Shown here: piece after piece, positions 24,520 to 34,834 of the stretch
Layout of the letters: every line of letters begins with the position of its first letter
How positions within the stretch are numbered: the first letter of the stretch is position 1
NCBI RefSeq assembly: GCF_004345245.1
Contig: NZ_SLUQ01000005.1
Span: 124,001 to 188,000, forward strand
Direction: 5' to 3'
Length of the DNA stretch: 64,000 bases
DNA from: Rhizobium sp. BK251
Lineage (GTDB): Bacteria > Pseudomonadota > Alphaproteobacteria > Rhizobiales > Rhizobiaceae
Position numbers and translations under genes: made by a program
Notes under the pieces: generated by a model
The model's input: only the letters and a program-made list of their open reading frames with translations
Database searches by the model: none
Told to the model about the DNA's origin: nothing

Positions 24520-25980
24520 ATGTTGTCTCCGGTTCGGTCGTCGTCCAGCGCGGATATGTCCTTCCAGCCGCAGGCGGCGCTCATCTCCGCAAAGGGCATT
24601 GGCCAGGCGCCTGCAGGCGCAGAGATCGCCACGCGCCTCATGTCCCCCGATCTGAGTTCGGCGATCGCCGCACGGCTTAACGCCCTGCTTGTGGCGAGCC
24701 GACAGAGAATGATCGACAGCCTTCTGGACGCGATCGAGACGGCCGGCAGGGTCATCGGCCTGCGCCGGGATGATGGGGAAACCGACATTGTCTATGCCGC
24801 CCGTGTCGCCGAAGCGGTGCGAAGCCTACCGCCCGCCCGGATGGCGGCCGCCGAAAGATTGATGCGGGCCGAAGGCCAGCCTCTCTCGCTCGGAACCGTT
24901 GCGGCGGCGGTGCTGAGCCCGGAGGGACCGGAGGCGGCTCAGGCGATGGCCCATATCGAGACGGCGAATTCCCGGGACCGCGACCTTGCTGCAAGGGCGG
25001 TTGTCCGCTCCTATAGACAGAATGAGGGGTCGCCCCTGCGCCCCGCCGAGCCCGTTCGCCAATCGCCTGTCACCCCGAGGCAGGAGCCTGCGTCCGAGAC
25101 TCACCAACTTGCGCCTGCCGCCGAGGAGGCCTCGCCTTCGTCTGCGCCCCGCGCCGAACGGTCAATCAATGCCGAACCGCAGCGACCGGCATCTCTCGAG
25201 AAGACAGATACAGTGCCCCATCTGGTCAGGATCGAACCGGCAGCCTTGCCGGCGTCGAAGACGCTGCCTCGAGAGGCGGCGAGCGCACCGTTTACCCACC
25301 GCCCGGCCGAGCAGGCACCCAGCCCGCTGAACGAGAGGCCGGCTGCCGCGGCGGTACCACGTGGATGGGTCGCGATTCTGGGTACAGTGATGGAGGCCGC
25401 CTCCGAATTCGTGAAGACAACGCTGCTGGCCGAACATGCCATACCGGTCGAGCCGGACGCACCGGCACCCGCCGCCACGGCGCAAGGGCCCGAAGCCGGT
25501 GATGTCGAGCCCGCGGACTCGAAGCCGCAGACCGCGGCCGGCAGTAGTGCCGGTTTGCCTGCCGACCGCCAGAACGCAGCCATCGAGACCGATGATGCGA
25601 CGGCGCGCGTTTCTGCGCGAAATCCTGCCGAAAACGCGAACCGCCTGCCGCCCCCATCTGAGAACGCGGAGATACGCTCGCGGATGCCCGTCCTTGCAGG
25701 CGAGGGCATGCCCTATGCGGGACTTCCCTACCTTCCGGCGAAGGATGCCGGGGGCCTCGACAGGGCGCACGAGGCGGAACGGAACGACCGCAACCCGGCC
25801 GAAGGTGACGAACAGCCGCAGCAGCAGGGCTCCGCACCCGGGGAGGGAGACGATCCCGAGCCCGATGCGCCTCATCAGCTTGGCGAGGAAGCCGGCGATC
25901 TGCGGCGTGATGGCGCTGCGCTCAACGACGATGTCGATCCAGCCTATGCCTTCTACCAGCGCATGGCCGGCTGGGATTAG
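24520..25980 (+). CDS. uncharacterised low-complexity protein, helical N-terminus
   Basis: A 486-residue protein I do not recognise. Residues about 25-150 look helical and ordered (SAIAARLNALLVASRQRMID, IVYAARVAEAVRSLPPARMA). The middle, about 165-440, is Pro/Ala/Glu-rich and likely disordered apart from a short hydrophobic helix WVAILGTVMEAASEFVKTTL. The acidic C-terminus ends DPAYAFYQRMAGWD, a compact aromatic tail that could be a docking motif. There is no signal peptide or clear membrane segment. The start at 24520 follows AAGGAG; the longer frame from 24445 lacks a ribosome site. GC and codon use look native. It stands alone between RNase D and rpsA (convergent). Confidence 0.7.
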   Translation: MLSPVRSSSSADMSFQPQAALISAKGIGQAPAGAEIATRLMSPDLSSAIAARLNALLVASRQRMIDSLLDAIETAGRVIGLRRDDGETDIVYAARVAEAVRSLPPARMAAAERLMRAEGQPLSLGTVAAAVLSPEGPEAAQAMAHIETANSRDRDLAARAVVRSYRQNEGSPLRPAEPVRQSPVTPRQEPASETHQLAPAAEEASPSSAPRAERSINAEPQRPASLEKTDTVPHLVRIEPAALPASKTLPREAASAPFTHRPAEQAPSPLNERPAAAAVPRGWVAILGTVMEAASEFVKTTLLAEHAIPVEPDAPAPAATAQGPEAGDVEPADSKPQTAAGSSAGLPADRQNAAIETDDATARVSARNPAENANRLPPPSENAEIRSRMPVLAGEGMPYAGLPYLPAKDAGGLDRAHEAERNDRNPAEGDEQPQQQGSAPGEGDDPEPDAPHQLGEEAGDLRRDGAALNDDVDPAYAFYQRMAGWD

Positions 25981-26000
25981 GCGCTTTGACATCTCCGAAA

Positions 26001-26036
26001 ACGAAGAACCCGCCGGATCGCTCCGGCGGGCTCTTC
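26001..26036. terminator. rpsA terminator, probably bidirectional
   Basis: CCCGCCGG-ATCGCT-CCGGCGGG (26009-26030), extended by GAAGA/TCTTC outside one mismatch. On the minus strand it is followed by TTCTTCGTTTTC. It lies between the convergent orphan gene and rpsA and could serve both. Confidence 0.8.
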
Positions 26037-26062
26037 AATTCTTAAAGCCGTGAGGCTGGCGA

Positions 26063-27766
26063 TTATTCGCCGCCGCGGTTCTTCAGGGCAGCACCCAGGA
26101 TGTCGCCGAGCGAGGCACCCGAGTCGGACGAACCGAACTGAGCGACGGCTTCCTTTTCTTCTGCGATTTCGAGCGCCTTGATGGACAGCATGATCTTGCG
26201 GTCCTTCTTGGAGAAGTTGGTGACGCGGGCGTCAACAACCTGGCCGACCGAGAAGCGTTCCGGACGCTGCTCGTCGCGGTCGCGCGAGAGGTCTGCACGG
26301 CGGATGAAGGAAGTGATGTCCTCGTGGCTGACGAGCCTTACTTCGATGCCGCCATCGTTGACCGCGATGACTTCGCAGGAAACGACCGCATTCTTGCGCA
26401 GTTCGCCGGAAGCAGCAGCTTCGCCGACAGCATCCCTGCCGAGCTGCTTGATGCCGAGCGAGATGCGCTCCTTCTCGACGTCGACGTCGAGAACGACGGC
26501 CTTGACGACGTCACCCTTGTTGAACTCCTCGATGACCTGTTCGCCCGGACGGTTCCAGTCGAGGTCGGAGAGGTGCACCATGCCGTCCACATCGCCGTCG
26601 AGGCCAATGAACAGGCCGAATTCGGTCTTGTTCTTGACTTCGCCTTCGACTTCGGTGCCGGCCGGATGGTTGCGGGCAAATGCCGCCCACGGATTTTCGA
26701 GCGTCTGCTTGAGGCCGAGCGAGATGCGGCGCTTGGCCGGATCGACTTCGAGAACGACGACTTCGACTTCCTGGCTGGTCGACAGGATCTTGCCGGGGTG
26801 AACGTTCTTCTTGGTCCAGGACATTTCCGAGATGTGGATCAGGCCTTCGATGCCCGGCTCCAGCTCAACGAACGCACCGTAGTCGGTGATGTTCGTGACG
26901 GTACCGGAAATCTTCTTGCCTTCCGGATACTTGGCCTGGATGCCATCCCACGGATCGCTCTCGAGCTGCTTCATGCCGAGCGAGATACGGTGGGTTTCCT
27001 GGTTGATGCGGATGATCTGCACCTTGACCTGCTGGCCGATGGACAGGATCTCCGACGGATGGTTCACACGGCGCCAAGCCATGTCGGTGACGTGCAGCAG
27101 GCCGTCGATGCCGCCGAGGTCCACGAACGCACCGTAATCGGTGATGTTCTTGACGACGCCTTCGACAACCTGGCCTTCTTCGAGGTTCTGAACGATTTCA
27201 GAACGCTGCTCGGCACGGGATTCTTCCAGAACCGTACGGCGCGAAACCACGATGTTGCCGCGGCGCTTGTCCATCTTGAGGATTTCGAAGGGCTGCGGGT
27301 TGTGCATCAGCGGCGTGACGTCGCGGATCGGACGGATGTCGACCTGGGAACGCGGCAGGAAGGCGATCGCACCGTCGAGATCGACCGTGAAGCCACCCTT
27401 GACCTGGTTGAAGATCACGCCTTCGACGCGCTCGCCGGCCTCGAACTTGGCTTCGAGCTTGATCCAGCTTTCTTCGCGGCGAGCCTTCTCGCGCGACAGA
27501 ACGGCTTCACCGAGTGCATTCTCGATGCGCTCGACATAAACTTCGACTTCGTCGCCGACCTTCAGGGTGCCGTCCTTGGCACGGGCGCCGAATTCCTTGA
27601 GCGCGATGCGGCCTTCAACCTTGAGGCCGACGTCGACAACGGCGGTGTCCTTCTCGATGGCGGTGATGACACCCTTGGTGACATAGCCTTCTGCCAGGTC
27701 GTGCTTGGCAAAGGACTCTTCGAGAAGCGCCGCAAAATCTTCGCGTGTGGGGGTAGCTACAGACAT
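26063..27766 (-). CDS. rpsA: 30S ribosomal protein S1
   Basis: RNA-binding ribosomal protein needed for translation initiation on structured or weak-SD mRNAs; 567 residues, normal for alphaproteobacteria. Six S1 motifs can be followed, for example EGVVKNITDYGAFVDLGGID, SGTVTNITDYGAFVELEPGI and EGEVKNKTEFGLFIGLDGDV. The start ATG 27766 has AGGAG five bases upstream. It is downstream of cmk in the usual aroA-cmk-rpsA order with a 167-base leader holding a hairpin. Confidence 0.97.
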   Translation of the reverse strand: MSVATPTREDFAALLEESFAKHDLAEGYVTKGVITAIEKDTAVVDVGLKVEGRIALKEFGARAKDGTLKVGDEVEVYVERIENALGEAVLSREKARREESWIKLEAKFEAGERVEGVIFNQVKGGFTVDLDGAIAFLPRSQVDIRPIRDVTPLMHNPQPFEILKMDKRRGNIVVSRRTVLEESRAEQRSEIVQNLEEGQVVEGVVKNITDYGAFVDLGGIDGLLHVTDMAWRRVNHPSEILSIGQQVKVQIIRINQETHRISLGMKQLESDPWDGIQAKYPEGKKISGTVTNITDYGAFVELEPGIEGLIHISEMSWTKKNVHPGKILSTSQEVEVVVLEVDPAKRRISLGLKQTLENPWAAFARNHPAGTEVEGEVKNKTEFGLFIGLDGDVDGMVHLSDLDWNRPGEQVIEEFNKGDVVKAVVLDVDVEKERISLGIKQLGRDAVGEAAASGELRKNAVVSCEVIAVNDGGIEVRLVSHEDITSFIRRADLSRDRDEQRPERFSVGQVVDARVTNFSKKDRKIMLSIKALEIAEEKEAVAQFGSSDSGASLGDILGAALKNRGGE

Positions 27767-27842
27767 AAAATCTCCTGCGTGTCCGTATTCGGGGACACGG
27801 TTGCGCCGGTTGGCTTGAGTTGAACGGACCTGAACCCAGTCC

Positions 27843-27859
27843 GCCCTCTTTTCGAGGGC
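27843..27859 (-). other. hairpin in the rpsA leader
   Basis: On the minus strand GCCCTC-GAAAA-GAGGGC, a 6-bp stem with a five-base A-rich loop, 77 bases before the rpsA start codon. Such a leader hairpin could take part in S1 autoregulation, known in other bacteria; no T-run follows, so it is not a strong terminator. Confidence 0.35.
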
Positions 27860-27933
27860 AATCCGGCGCGGGGACGGAATTTCAGGCTTATTTCATGAGC
27901 GGATCGCGTCAGAGCACGAAAACACGCTTTTAT

Positions 27934-28572
27934 TTAGGCATTACGCCTCAGGCTTGCTTCGATGATCGATTTTGCCGCCTGAAACGCCGCCTCTATACTC
28001 ATTTCCGACGTATCTAGCAAGTGCGCATCATCCGCTGGTTTCAAAGGGCTGTCGGCCCGTCCCATGTCGCGTTCGTCACGCCGCTTCACATCGTCGAAGA
28101 TCGCATCGAAATCGGCAGTGCCGCCCTTGCCGACGATCTCCTCATAGCGGCGTCTAGCCCGGACTTCGGGCGACGCCGTCACGTAAAGCTTTACCGGTGC
28201 GGCGGGGCAGACGACGGTGCCGATGTCGCGACCGTCGAGCACGGTTCCCGGCAGCTTTTCGGCAAAGTGCCGCTGTGCCTCGACGAGTGCCCGCCGCACC
28301 GCCGGCATGACGGCGATCTTGGAGGCGGCTTCGCCGATGTCGTGCCTGGAGAGGATATTGCGGTCGAGGCTCGAGAGTTCAACCTCGCGCGCAACCTTTT
28401 CGGCTACCGGCTCCTCGTCAAGCGGCAAGCCGGCGTCGAGGAGCGCCTTTGCGGTTGCGCGATAGGTCAGGCCGGTGTCGAGATGGTGGAAGCCGTATTC
28501 CTCGGCGATCCGTCGCGAAAGCGTCCCCTTGCCGGATGCGGCGGGTCCATCGATGGCTATGATGAAGGTCAT
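27934..28572 (-). CDS. cmk: cytidylate kinase
   Basis: Phosphorylates CMP and dCMP; 212 residues. The P-loop [11 protein letters not shown] is at residues 7-17, LDTGLTYRA and [12 protein letters not shown] follow, and the C-terminal RRRYEEI and [19 protein letters not shown] are standard Cmk. The start at 28572 gives the family N-terminus [11 protein letters not shown]. An ATG three codons earlier (28581) overlaps the upstream stop as ATGA and is equally possible; the GGAG lies 13 bases from the first and 4 from the second. It sits between the PaiB-like gene and rpsA. Confidence 0.95.
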   Translation of the reverse strand: MTFIIAIDGPAASGKGTLSRRIAEEYGFHHLDTGLTYRATAKALLDAGLPLDEEPVAEKVAREVELSSLDRNILSRHDIGEAASKIAVMPAVRRALVEAQRHFAEKLPGTVLDGRDIGTVVCPAAPVKLYVTASPEVRARRRYEEIVGKGGTADFDAIFDDVKRRDERDMGRADSPLKPADDAHLLDTSEMSIEAAFQAAKSIIEASLRRNA

Positions 28573-28577
28573 GCAGT

Positions 28578-29219
28578 TCATTCCGCTCCAAGGTCGCCAT
28601 AGCGGCGTACGAGTTCGACCATCTCGGTCTGGTCCGGCATCTCGCCGAGGCCGGCGGCAACGCCTTGGCGGTCGGCGACCGGCCGGTTCTGGCTGACTTT
28701 CCACTTGCCTTCGATTTCGGCGATCTCGATCTCCACGCCGATGATGCCCTTGAGCTGGGAGCGCACATAATCCTCCGGCGCGTCGCCGACAGCCCACGGG
28801 CGTTCCCGGACGCCCTCGTGCTCTCCGGTGAGCGAGCCGATCTGGGCAAGCAGCCATTCCGCATCGTCGATGACCCGGGCCGGCCCCTTCGCCTGTACGA
28901 TGGCATAGTTCCAGGTCGGCACCACCTTGCCGGTCTCCTGTTTCGTCGCATACCAGGAGGGTGTGACATAGGCGTTCGGTCCCTGGAAGACGGCAAGTAC
29001 GGGCGTGCCGCCGGCAATGTCGCGCCACTGCCCGTTCGCGCGGGCAAGATGAAGCCGCAGCGTGCCCTTGGCCGACGCCGTGGCATCCAGATGAAAGGGA
29101 ACCGAATTGGCAATCAGGCCCGATGCGCCGGCAGTGATCAGCAGGCCGAGCGGATTCTGCCGGATAAGCGCCTGTTGCGTTCCAAGATCGTCCTCGCGAA
29201 AATGCGGCGGCTGATACAT
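28578..29219 (-). CDS. PaiB-like FMN-binding protein
   Basis: FMN-binding split-barrel family named after PaiB of Bacillus; 213 residues starting [11 protein letters not shown], the hallmark N-terminus. [33 protein letters not shown] and [13 protein letters not shown] match the family. In Bacillus, PaiB was linked to negative control of sporulation and protease genes, but no DNA-binding domain is visible, so a flavin- or heme-linked redox role is as likely. The ATG at 29219 follows GAGGGAGAG; a TTG at 29237 is in frame but less likely. Its location between aroA and cmk is an insertion into the usual aroA-cmk order. Confidence 0.85.
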   Translation of the reverse strand: MYQPPHFREDDLGTQQALIRQNPLGLLITAGASGLIANSVPFHLDATASAKGTLRLHLARANGQWRDIAGGTPVLAVFQGPNAYVTPSWYATKQETGKVVPTWNYAIVQAKGPARVIDDAEWLLAQIGSLTGEHEGVRERPWAVGDAPEDYVRSQLKGIIGVEIEIAEIEGKWKVSQNRPVADRQGVAAGLGEMPDQTEMVELVRRYGDLGAE

Positions 29220-29233
29220 CTGTTCTCTCCCTC

Positions 29234-30697
<1,464 letters not shown>

Positions 30698-30844
30698 TCA
30701 TCCTTGGCTGTGTCGCAGGCTGGTAAAGTTTAGCTTTGACAGAAGGAGCTGCAACGATTAAGGGGACCGCCTTATGAATCCCTTATAGCGCCGGTTGAGA
30801 CGGCATTGCCGAACGATCATTCGGCCATTCAAGAGGCTTTGACA

Positions 30845-31231
30845 GTGGCGAAAGCGGAACTTGGAACAAAACGCACAGACCCGGATAACGGCAAGAAGTT
30901 CTACGACCTGAACCGTGATCCGGTCGTATCTCCTTATACCGGAAAGTCCTGGCCCTTGTCCTTCTTTGAGGAAAGCTCGGCTGCGGCGGTTCTTGAAAAG
31001 GCCGAGGACGAGGATGTAGCGGAAGTCGATACCGAAAACACGGAAGTCGAACTCGTATCGCTCGAGGATGCTGAAGAAAGCAACTCCGGCGACGATATTC
31101 CTGACATCGGCGACGACGAGGTCGAGCTTGACGGCGATGACGACGATACATTCCTGGAAGCCGACGAGGACGATGATGACGACGACATGAGCGACATCAT
31201 CGGCGTCACCGGCGACGACGACGAAGTCTGA
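30845..31231 (+). CDS. FYDLN acid domain protein (TIGR02300 type)
   Basis: Small alphaproteobacterial protein of unknown function, 128 residues. KKFYDLNRDPVVSPYTG at residues about 15-31 is the family signature; the second half is an extremely acidic tail (DDDDTFLEADEDDDDDDMSD). Many members carry CPxCG knuckles on both sides of FYDLN; here these are DPDNG and SPYTG, so the zinc ribbon is lost. GTG 30845 is the preferred start because AAGAGG lies eight bases upstream and family members start AKAELGTKR; the frame opens 13 codons earlier. It is divergent from aroA. Confidence 0.85.
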   Translation: MAKAELGTKRTDPDNGKKFYDLNRDPVVSPYTGKSWPLSFFEESSAAAVLEKAEDEDVAEVDTENTEVELVSLEDAEESNSGDDIPDIGDDEVELDGDDDDTFLEADEDDDDDDMSDIIGVTGDDDEV

Positions 31232-31246
31232 TCCACAAATCCATCA

Positions 31247-31273
31247 GCCCGGTCGACGAAAAGTTTCCCGGGC
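31247..31273 (+). terminator. hairpin after the FYDLN gene
   Basis: GCCCGG-N15-CCGGGC, followed within a few bases by ATTTTT. It lies 15 bases after the FYDLN stop and before the tRNA gene, a plausible intrinsic terminator despite the long loop. Confidence 0.5.
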
Positions 31274-31382
31274 CGACATTTTTCGGCTTGCTATCTCCAG
31301 AAACCGGAAGTAATAAGCCGCCACCCCGACGGGCAATACGCTCCGAAGGGTCCCAGGACCGGGAGATCCGGACCATTTCGAT

Positions 31383-31458
<76 letters not shown>

Positions 31459-31676
31459 AATTCTCCATGGTCAACTTTGATCCTTTAGATCAACGCTTTA
31501 CAGCGACTACTCATTTTCATTCTGACCAAGCGTCACCCGCGTCGGCACGCAAGTGGTTCAAGCTCCGGAATCAGCCTGCGCTCTCAACTCGAGTCATGGC
31601 TTCCAAGACCAGCGTATTCGGGAAGCGGCAAGGGAAATCGATCTTGGCTAACGTGTGAGATAGGGGCGGTTCCCTT
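31459..31676. other. region downstream of tRNA-Ala, no gene seen
   Basis: 218 bases of mixed composition, less GC-rich than the surroundings, with no ORF that looks coding and no repeat of the tRNA 3' end. It may be the decayed edge of an inserted element. Confidence 0.4.
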
Positions 31677-32357
31677 CTACAACTTGGGAAAGGCGGCCTT
31701 GATACTGGCTGCCTTCACTCTCAAGTCGCCATATAGCTCGGGAACATCGACAGACAGGGCAAACGCGGGGTCCTCGACAGTTTGAAGGACGGGAGCCTCC
31801 GGTGTAGAGACCCGACCAAAAACCGCTTCCACATCCACCATAATACGCTTCCATGCTTGAGGCGGAATCTGTACCAGATGCTCCTGAAACGCCTGCTTGT
31901 TGTCATCGTCGAGCAACTGGAGACCCCATATCGGAATTTGGTTCTCGTGGCCGATCTGCCTTATCTTGGCTGCGGCCTTGCGCTGACGTTGCGCCGTTGA
32001 AAGCTGCTGTCCCCATTGGTCGCTGAGGCTTTCGATGATGGCCTCCATCGCATCGCGCAACGGCACTAGGTCACGACCGCTCCGGTCCCACGCGGCGTCC
32101 AGTGCTTCAAGCCGCTCTCGCAGGCGTACTGCGTTGACGGTCAGGCCGACCAGCGCCCAGGAGCAAAGAGGCACAAGCGAGAGAAGTAACAAGACCCATA
32201 GAGGTACTGTGTCAACACTGGGGACGGCCGGAAGCCACGATAGGAACGGAACGCGCCCCCGTAGAAAGGCGGTTGCCGCAAAGAGGAAGCTAAGTGCGCC
32301 GGGGATGGCCACGAGCCTGCCCCCAACCGCCCGGTAAAGCTCACTAAGATATTTCAA
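31677..32357 (-). CDS. uncharacterised membrane protein with coiled coil
   Basis: A 226-residue protein I do not recognise. Two probable membrane helices lie at about residues 15-33 (IPGALSFLFAATAFL) and 50-77 (VPLWVLLLLSLVPLCSWALV). An Arg/Glu-rich likely coiled coil follows at about 78-130 (RLRERLEALDAAWDRSGRDL). The cytosolic C-terminal domain (about 135-226) has IPIWGLQLLDDDNKQAF and VDVEAVFGRV. Base composition is lower in GC than the flanks and the gene is isolated in a tRNA-flanking patch, both signs of acquisition. The start at 32357 is the longest choice. Function unknown; membrane-anchored sensor or defence accessory roles are speculative. Confidence 0.6.
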   Translation of the reverse strand: MKYLSELYRAVGGRLVAIPGALSFLFAATAFLRGRVPFLSWLPAVPSVDTVPLWVLLLLSLVPLCSWALVGLTVNAVRLRERLEALDAAWDRSGRDLVPLRDAMEAIIESLSDQWGQQLSTAQRQRKAAAKIRQIGHENQIPIWGLQLLDDDNKQAFQEHLVQIPPQAWKRIMVDVEAVFGRVSTPEAPVLQTVEDPAFALSVDVPELYGDLRVKAASIKAAFPKL

Positions 32358-32682
32358 GATAGCGCCCCCTTGGCCGGCTCACGTCAGCCGGCTAAGTCGC
32401 AACATGAAGTTGCCTTCAGTGGCGTCAATGTAGTCGTCAAATTCCACTACAGCACCTTCGAATCAACCTCTCTTCGGAGACTCTACTACGGCGCTGGTAT
32501 TTAGATAATCTCCGCCAACGTCTCGGCTCGATTACACAGGTCGGACACAAGTCTTAGCATTGCGGCTCCGCTCAAGGCCCCTCGATTGCATGTACGTCTA
32601 AGTCCCCATCCCAAAGCAGCATATTGACGGCCTCGTGCCGTCCCGGCAATCTGCGCGGGTCTTTCCGTTCAAAAGTTGTCAG
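32358..32682. other. 325-bp gap, little recognised
   Basis: Gap between the unknown membrane gene and the sterol-desaturase-family gene. It holds the hairpin at 32373-32392 and otherwise sequence of lower GC with no gene-like ORF. No tRNA-end repeat was found that would mark the right edge of an island. Confidence 0.5.
32373..32392. repeat. inverted repeat GCCGGCT-N6-AGCCGGC
   Basis: Perfect 7-bp arms with loop CACGTC, 16 bases upstream of the start of the unknown membrane gene. It could be an operator or an mRNA hairpin at the 5' end; no T-run follows. Confidence 0.4.
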
Positions 32683-33651
32683 ATGGCGCCCACGGAATAT
32701 TCAATCGCAGATTCCGAAAATAGAGGCGTGGCGGTCCGCGGCGGTTCGCGCCTCTACATGGCTGCCTCATGCCTGCTGTGGCCGGGGCTGTTCTGTCTCG
32801 GCCTGCTTGGCAGCTATTTTGCCTTCCAGACGCACTGGTCGCTCTTCTGGTTCAATGTCGTCTATCTCTCGGTGGTCATCCTCATCGCCATCTTCGAGCG
32901 CATCATGCCCTATGAGCAGACATGGCTGCGGAAGGATGGCGAAACCTTCAACGATATTGCCCATACGCTGTTGAGCAAGGGTGTCGTCCAGATTGCGGCG
33001 GCGATCGGAACATCCTTTCCCATGGCGCTGGCGACGGTCGTGCAGCCGTCGTTCACCTCGCCGCTCCACATCTGGCCGGATTTCTGGCCGCTCCTCCTTC
33101 AGGTGGTGCTCGGGCTGGCCATCGCGGAACTGGGGCTCTACATCGCCCATCGCCTGGCGCATGAAAACCTCGCCCTCTGGCGGTTCCATGCCCTGCATCA
33201 CAGCGTCGAGCGCCTGTGGGTGATCAACACCGGCCGCTTCCATCTCGTCGATTCGTTGCTGAAGATCGCCATGAGCCAGACACCGCTCTATCTGCTCGGC
33301 GCTCCTCTGCCGGTATTCCTCTGGATTGGCGCGGTGACCGCATTCATCGGGCTTCTGACCCACTGCAATATCGATGTCAGGACCGGTCCGCTCGACTGGG
33401 TGCTGAGCACGCCGCGTCTGCACCGCTGGCACCATTCCAGGCGCCTGGAAGAGGGCAACACCAATTATTGCGAAAACCTCGTGCTGTGGGACCAGCTGTT
33501 CGGCACCTATCACAATCCGCCACGCCCTTCGCCGGTCGATATCGGCATCAGCGGCAAGATCGCGAAGGGCTTCTTCGCCCAATTCGCCCAGCCCTTTTCT
33601 GCGAAAGGCGCCAGGCAGATCCTCGGCCGCGCGCCAAAGAAGGACAAGTGA
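32683..33651 (+). CDS. sterol desaturase / fatty acid hydroxylase family membrane protein
   Basis: Di-iron membrane oxygenase family, 322 residues with about five hydrophobic helices. The histidine clusters HRLAH, FHALHHS, HCNID and LHRWHHS make up the expected metal centre, and WDQLFGTYHNP closes the domain. Bacterial members hydroxylate lipids, carotenoids or hopanoids, or break ether lipids; the substrate here is unknown. The ATG at 32683 was chosen over a GTG 16 codons upstream. Downstream is a glycosyltransferase, which may point to envelope lipid work. Confidence 0.85.
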   Translation: MAPTEYSIADSENRGVAVRGGSRLYMAASCLLWPGLFCLGLLGSYFAFQTHWSLFWFNVVYLSVVILIAIFERIMPYEQTWLRKDGETFNDIAHTLLSKGVVQIAAAIGTSFPMALATVVQPSFTSPLHIWPDFWPLLLQVVLGLAIAELGLYIAHRLAHENLALWRFHALHHSVERLWVINTGRFHLVDSLLKIAMSQTPLYLLGAPLPVFLWIGAVTAFIGLLTHCNIDVRTGPLDWVLSTPRLHRWHHSRRLEEGNTNYCENLVLWDQLFGTYHNPPRPSPVDIGISGKIAKGFFAQFAQPFSAKGARQILGRAPKKDK

Positions 33652-33771
33652 ACTTCAGGCCGCCGTCCGCTTGACTCGCCCCTGCTTCAATGGGAAAGGC
33701 GACACCATGGATGCGGCGTTCACCGGCCTGGACCGGCGAAGCCGGGACGCGTCAAACCCAGTGAGCCCACG

Positions 33772-34704
33772 ATGTCTGAAAGTGCCCCCGGTCAGAACCC
33801 GCCGTCGTTCGGCGTGATAGCGTGCTCGGATGCCAATATGCTGCCGGCCGCGTGCTGCGCGCTGTTGTCCGTGCATGAGAATCTTGTCGCCGTCGACGCA
33901 CGTCTCTTTCTCCTGGCAATCGACCTCAGCGAGGCGCAGGTCGCCGAAGTCGAGTCCTTCGGCCGGCTCCATGCGATGACGATCGAGATACTGCCCTACA
34001 AGACCGCGGAGTATGACAGGGAATCCTTCGGGCGCTGGTCGCGGGCGACTCTCGCCCGGCTCTATCTCGACCGGCACGTGCCGCGCGATATCCAGCGCCT
34101 GCTTTATGTCGATGCGGATACGATTGCCGTTGCACCGCTCGACGAACTCTTCCGCGTCGACATGCAGGGCAAGGCCCTTGCCGCAGTCGACGACTACCTG
34201 ATGGCCTTTCCCGAAAAGATCGGCCGGCGGCAGCAGAAGATCGGAACTCGCCGGGGCGGGCGCTATTTCAATGCCGGCGTCTTGCTCCTCGACTGGCAGC
34301 AATGCCTCGACCGGGATCTCGTCGGAAGGGCGAGGGAGGCTTTCGAGAAGGAGCCGAACCGCTTCGACGCACATGATCAGGACGTCCTCAACATCGCTTT
34401 CGAGGACAATTGGCTGGCGCTTCCGCTGCGCTGGAATGCCCAGACCGGCATCCTGCCCTTCGTCGGAAAGCCAGCTATCGTCCATTTTACCGGCAGGAAG
34501 AAACCCTGGCAGGATATTCCCCCGTGGCCGCACCGCGCCATGAAGGCCTATTACCAGCGCGCGCTGCAGGGCTCCGCCTGGGAGCGGTTCTCCAGACGGC
34601 CGACCGTTCTGGCCTGGACGAAGAGCTTCCTGTCGCATTTTTCGGGCCACGTCACGATGCCGTCCAAGATCGCGAGCGCGCGCCGCCATTTCGGCCGACA
34701 GTAG
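33772..34704 (+). CDS. glycosyltransferase family 8 protein
   Basis: Cytosolic GT-A glycosyltransferase of 310 residues. LARLYLDRHVPRDIQRLLYV leads into DADT, the metal- and nucleotide-sugar-binding DxD motif at about residues 123-126. RYFNAGVLLLDWQQC, HDQDVLNIAF and IVHFTGRKKPW match the LgtC/GT8 family. Members add galactose or glucose to lipopolysaccharide or polysaccharide. It is alone between a lipid hydroxylase and a YoaK protein; start ATG 33772. Acceptor unknown. Confidence 0.88.
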   Translation: MSESAPGQNPPSFGVIACSDANMLPAACCALLSVHENLVAVDARLFLLAIDLSEAQVAEVESFGRLHAMTIEILPYKTAEYDRESFGRWSRATLARLYLDRHVPRDIQRLLYVDADTIAVAPLDELFRVDMQGKALAAVDDYLMAFPEKIGRRQQKIGTRRGGRYFNAGVLLLDWQQCLDRDLVGRAREAFEKEPNRFDAHDQDVLNIAFEDNWLALPLRWNAQTGILPFVGKPAIVHFTGRKKPWQDIPPWPHRAMKAYYQRALQGSAWERFSRRPTVLAWTKSFLSHFSGHVTMPSKIASARRHFGRQ

Positions 34705-34763
34705 TGGCCTTGGAGGGGCCTCGGCCGCCCGTCGCCGGGCCCGCTCACGGCGTTTGTTCGCCG

Positions 34764-34789
34764 CCGCCGTCTATGTGATTTGACGGCGG
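34764..34789 (+). terminator. hairpin after the GT8 gene
   Basis: CCGCCGTC-N10-GACGGCGG, an 8-bp perfect stem 60 bases after the GT8 stop and 46 before the next gene. No T-run follows, so it may be Rho-assisted or a 3' stabiliser. Confidence 0.45.
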
Positions 34790-34834
34790 GCGCGGTACCG
34801 ATATCTTGCGAAGCCGAGAGACTTCAGGCGGCGC

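Noticed and set aside
26324..27823. 499-codon plus-strand frame over rpsA
   Set aside because: Shadow of rpsA; repeats in it mirror the S1 repeats on the other strand.
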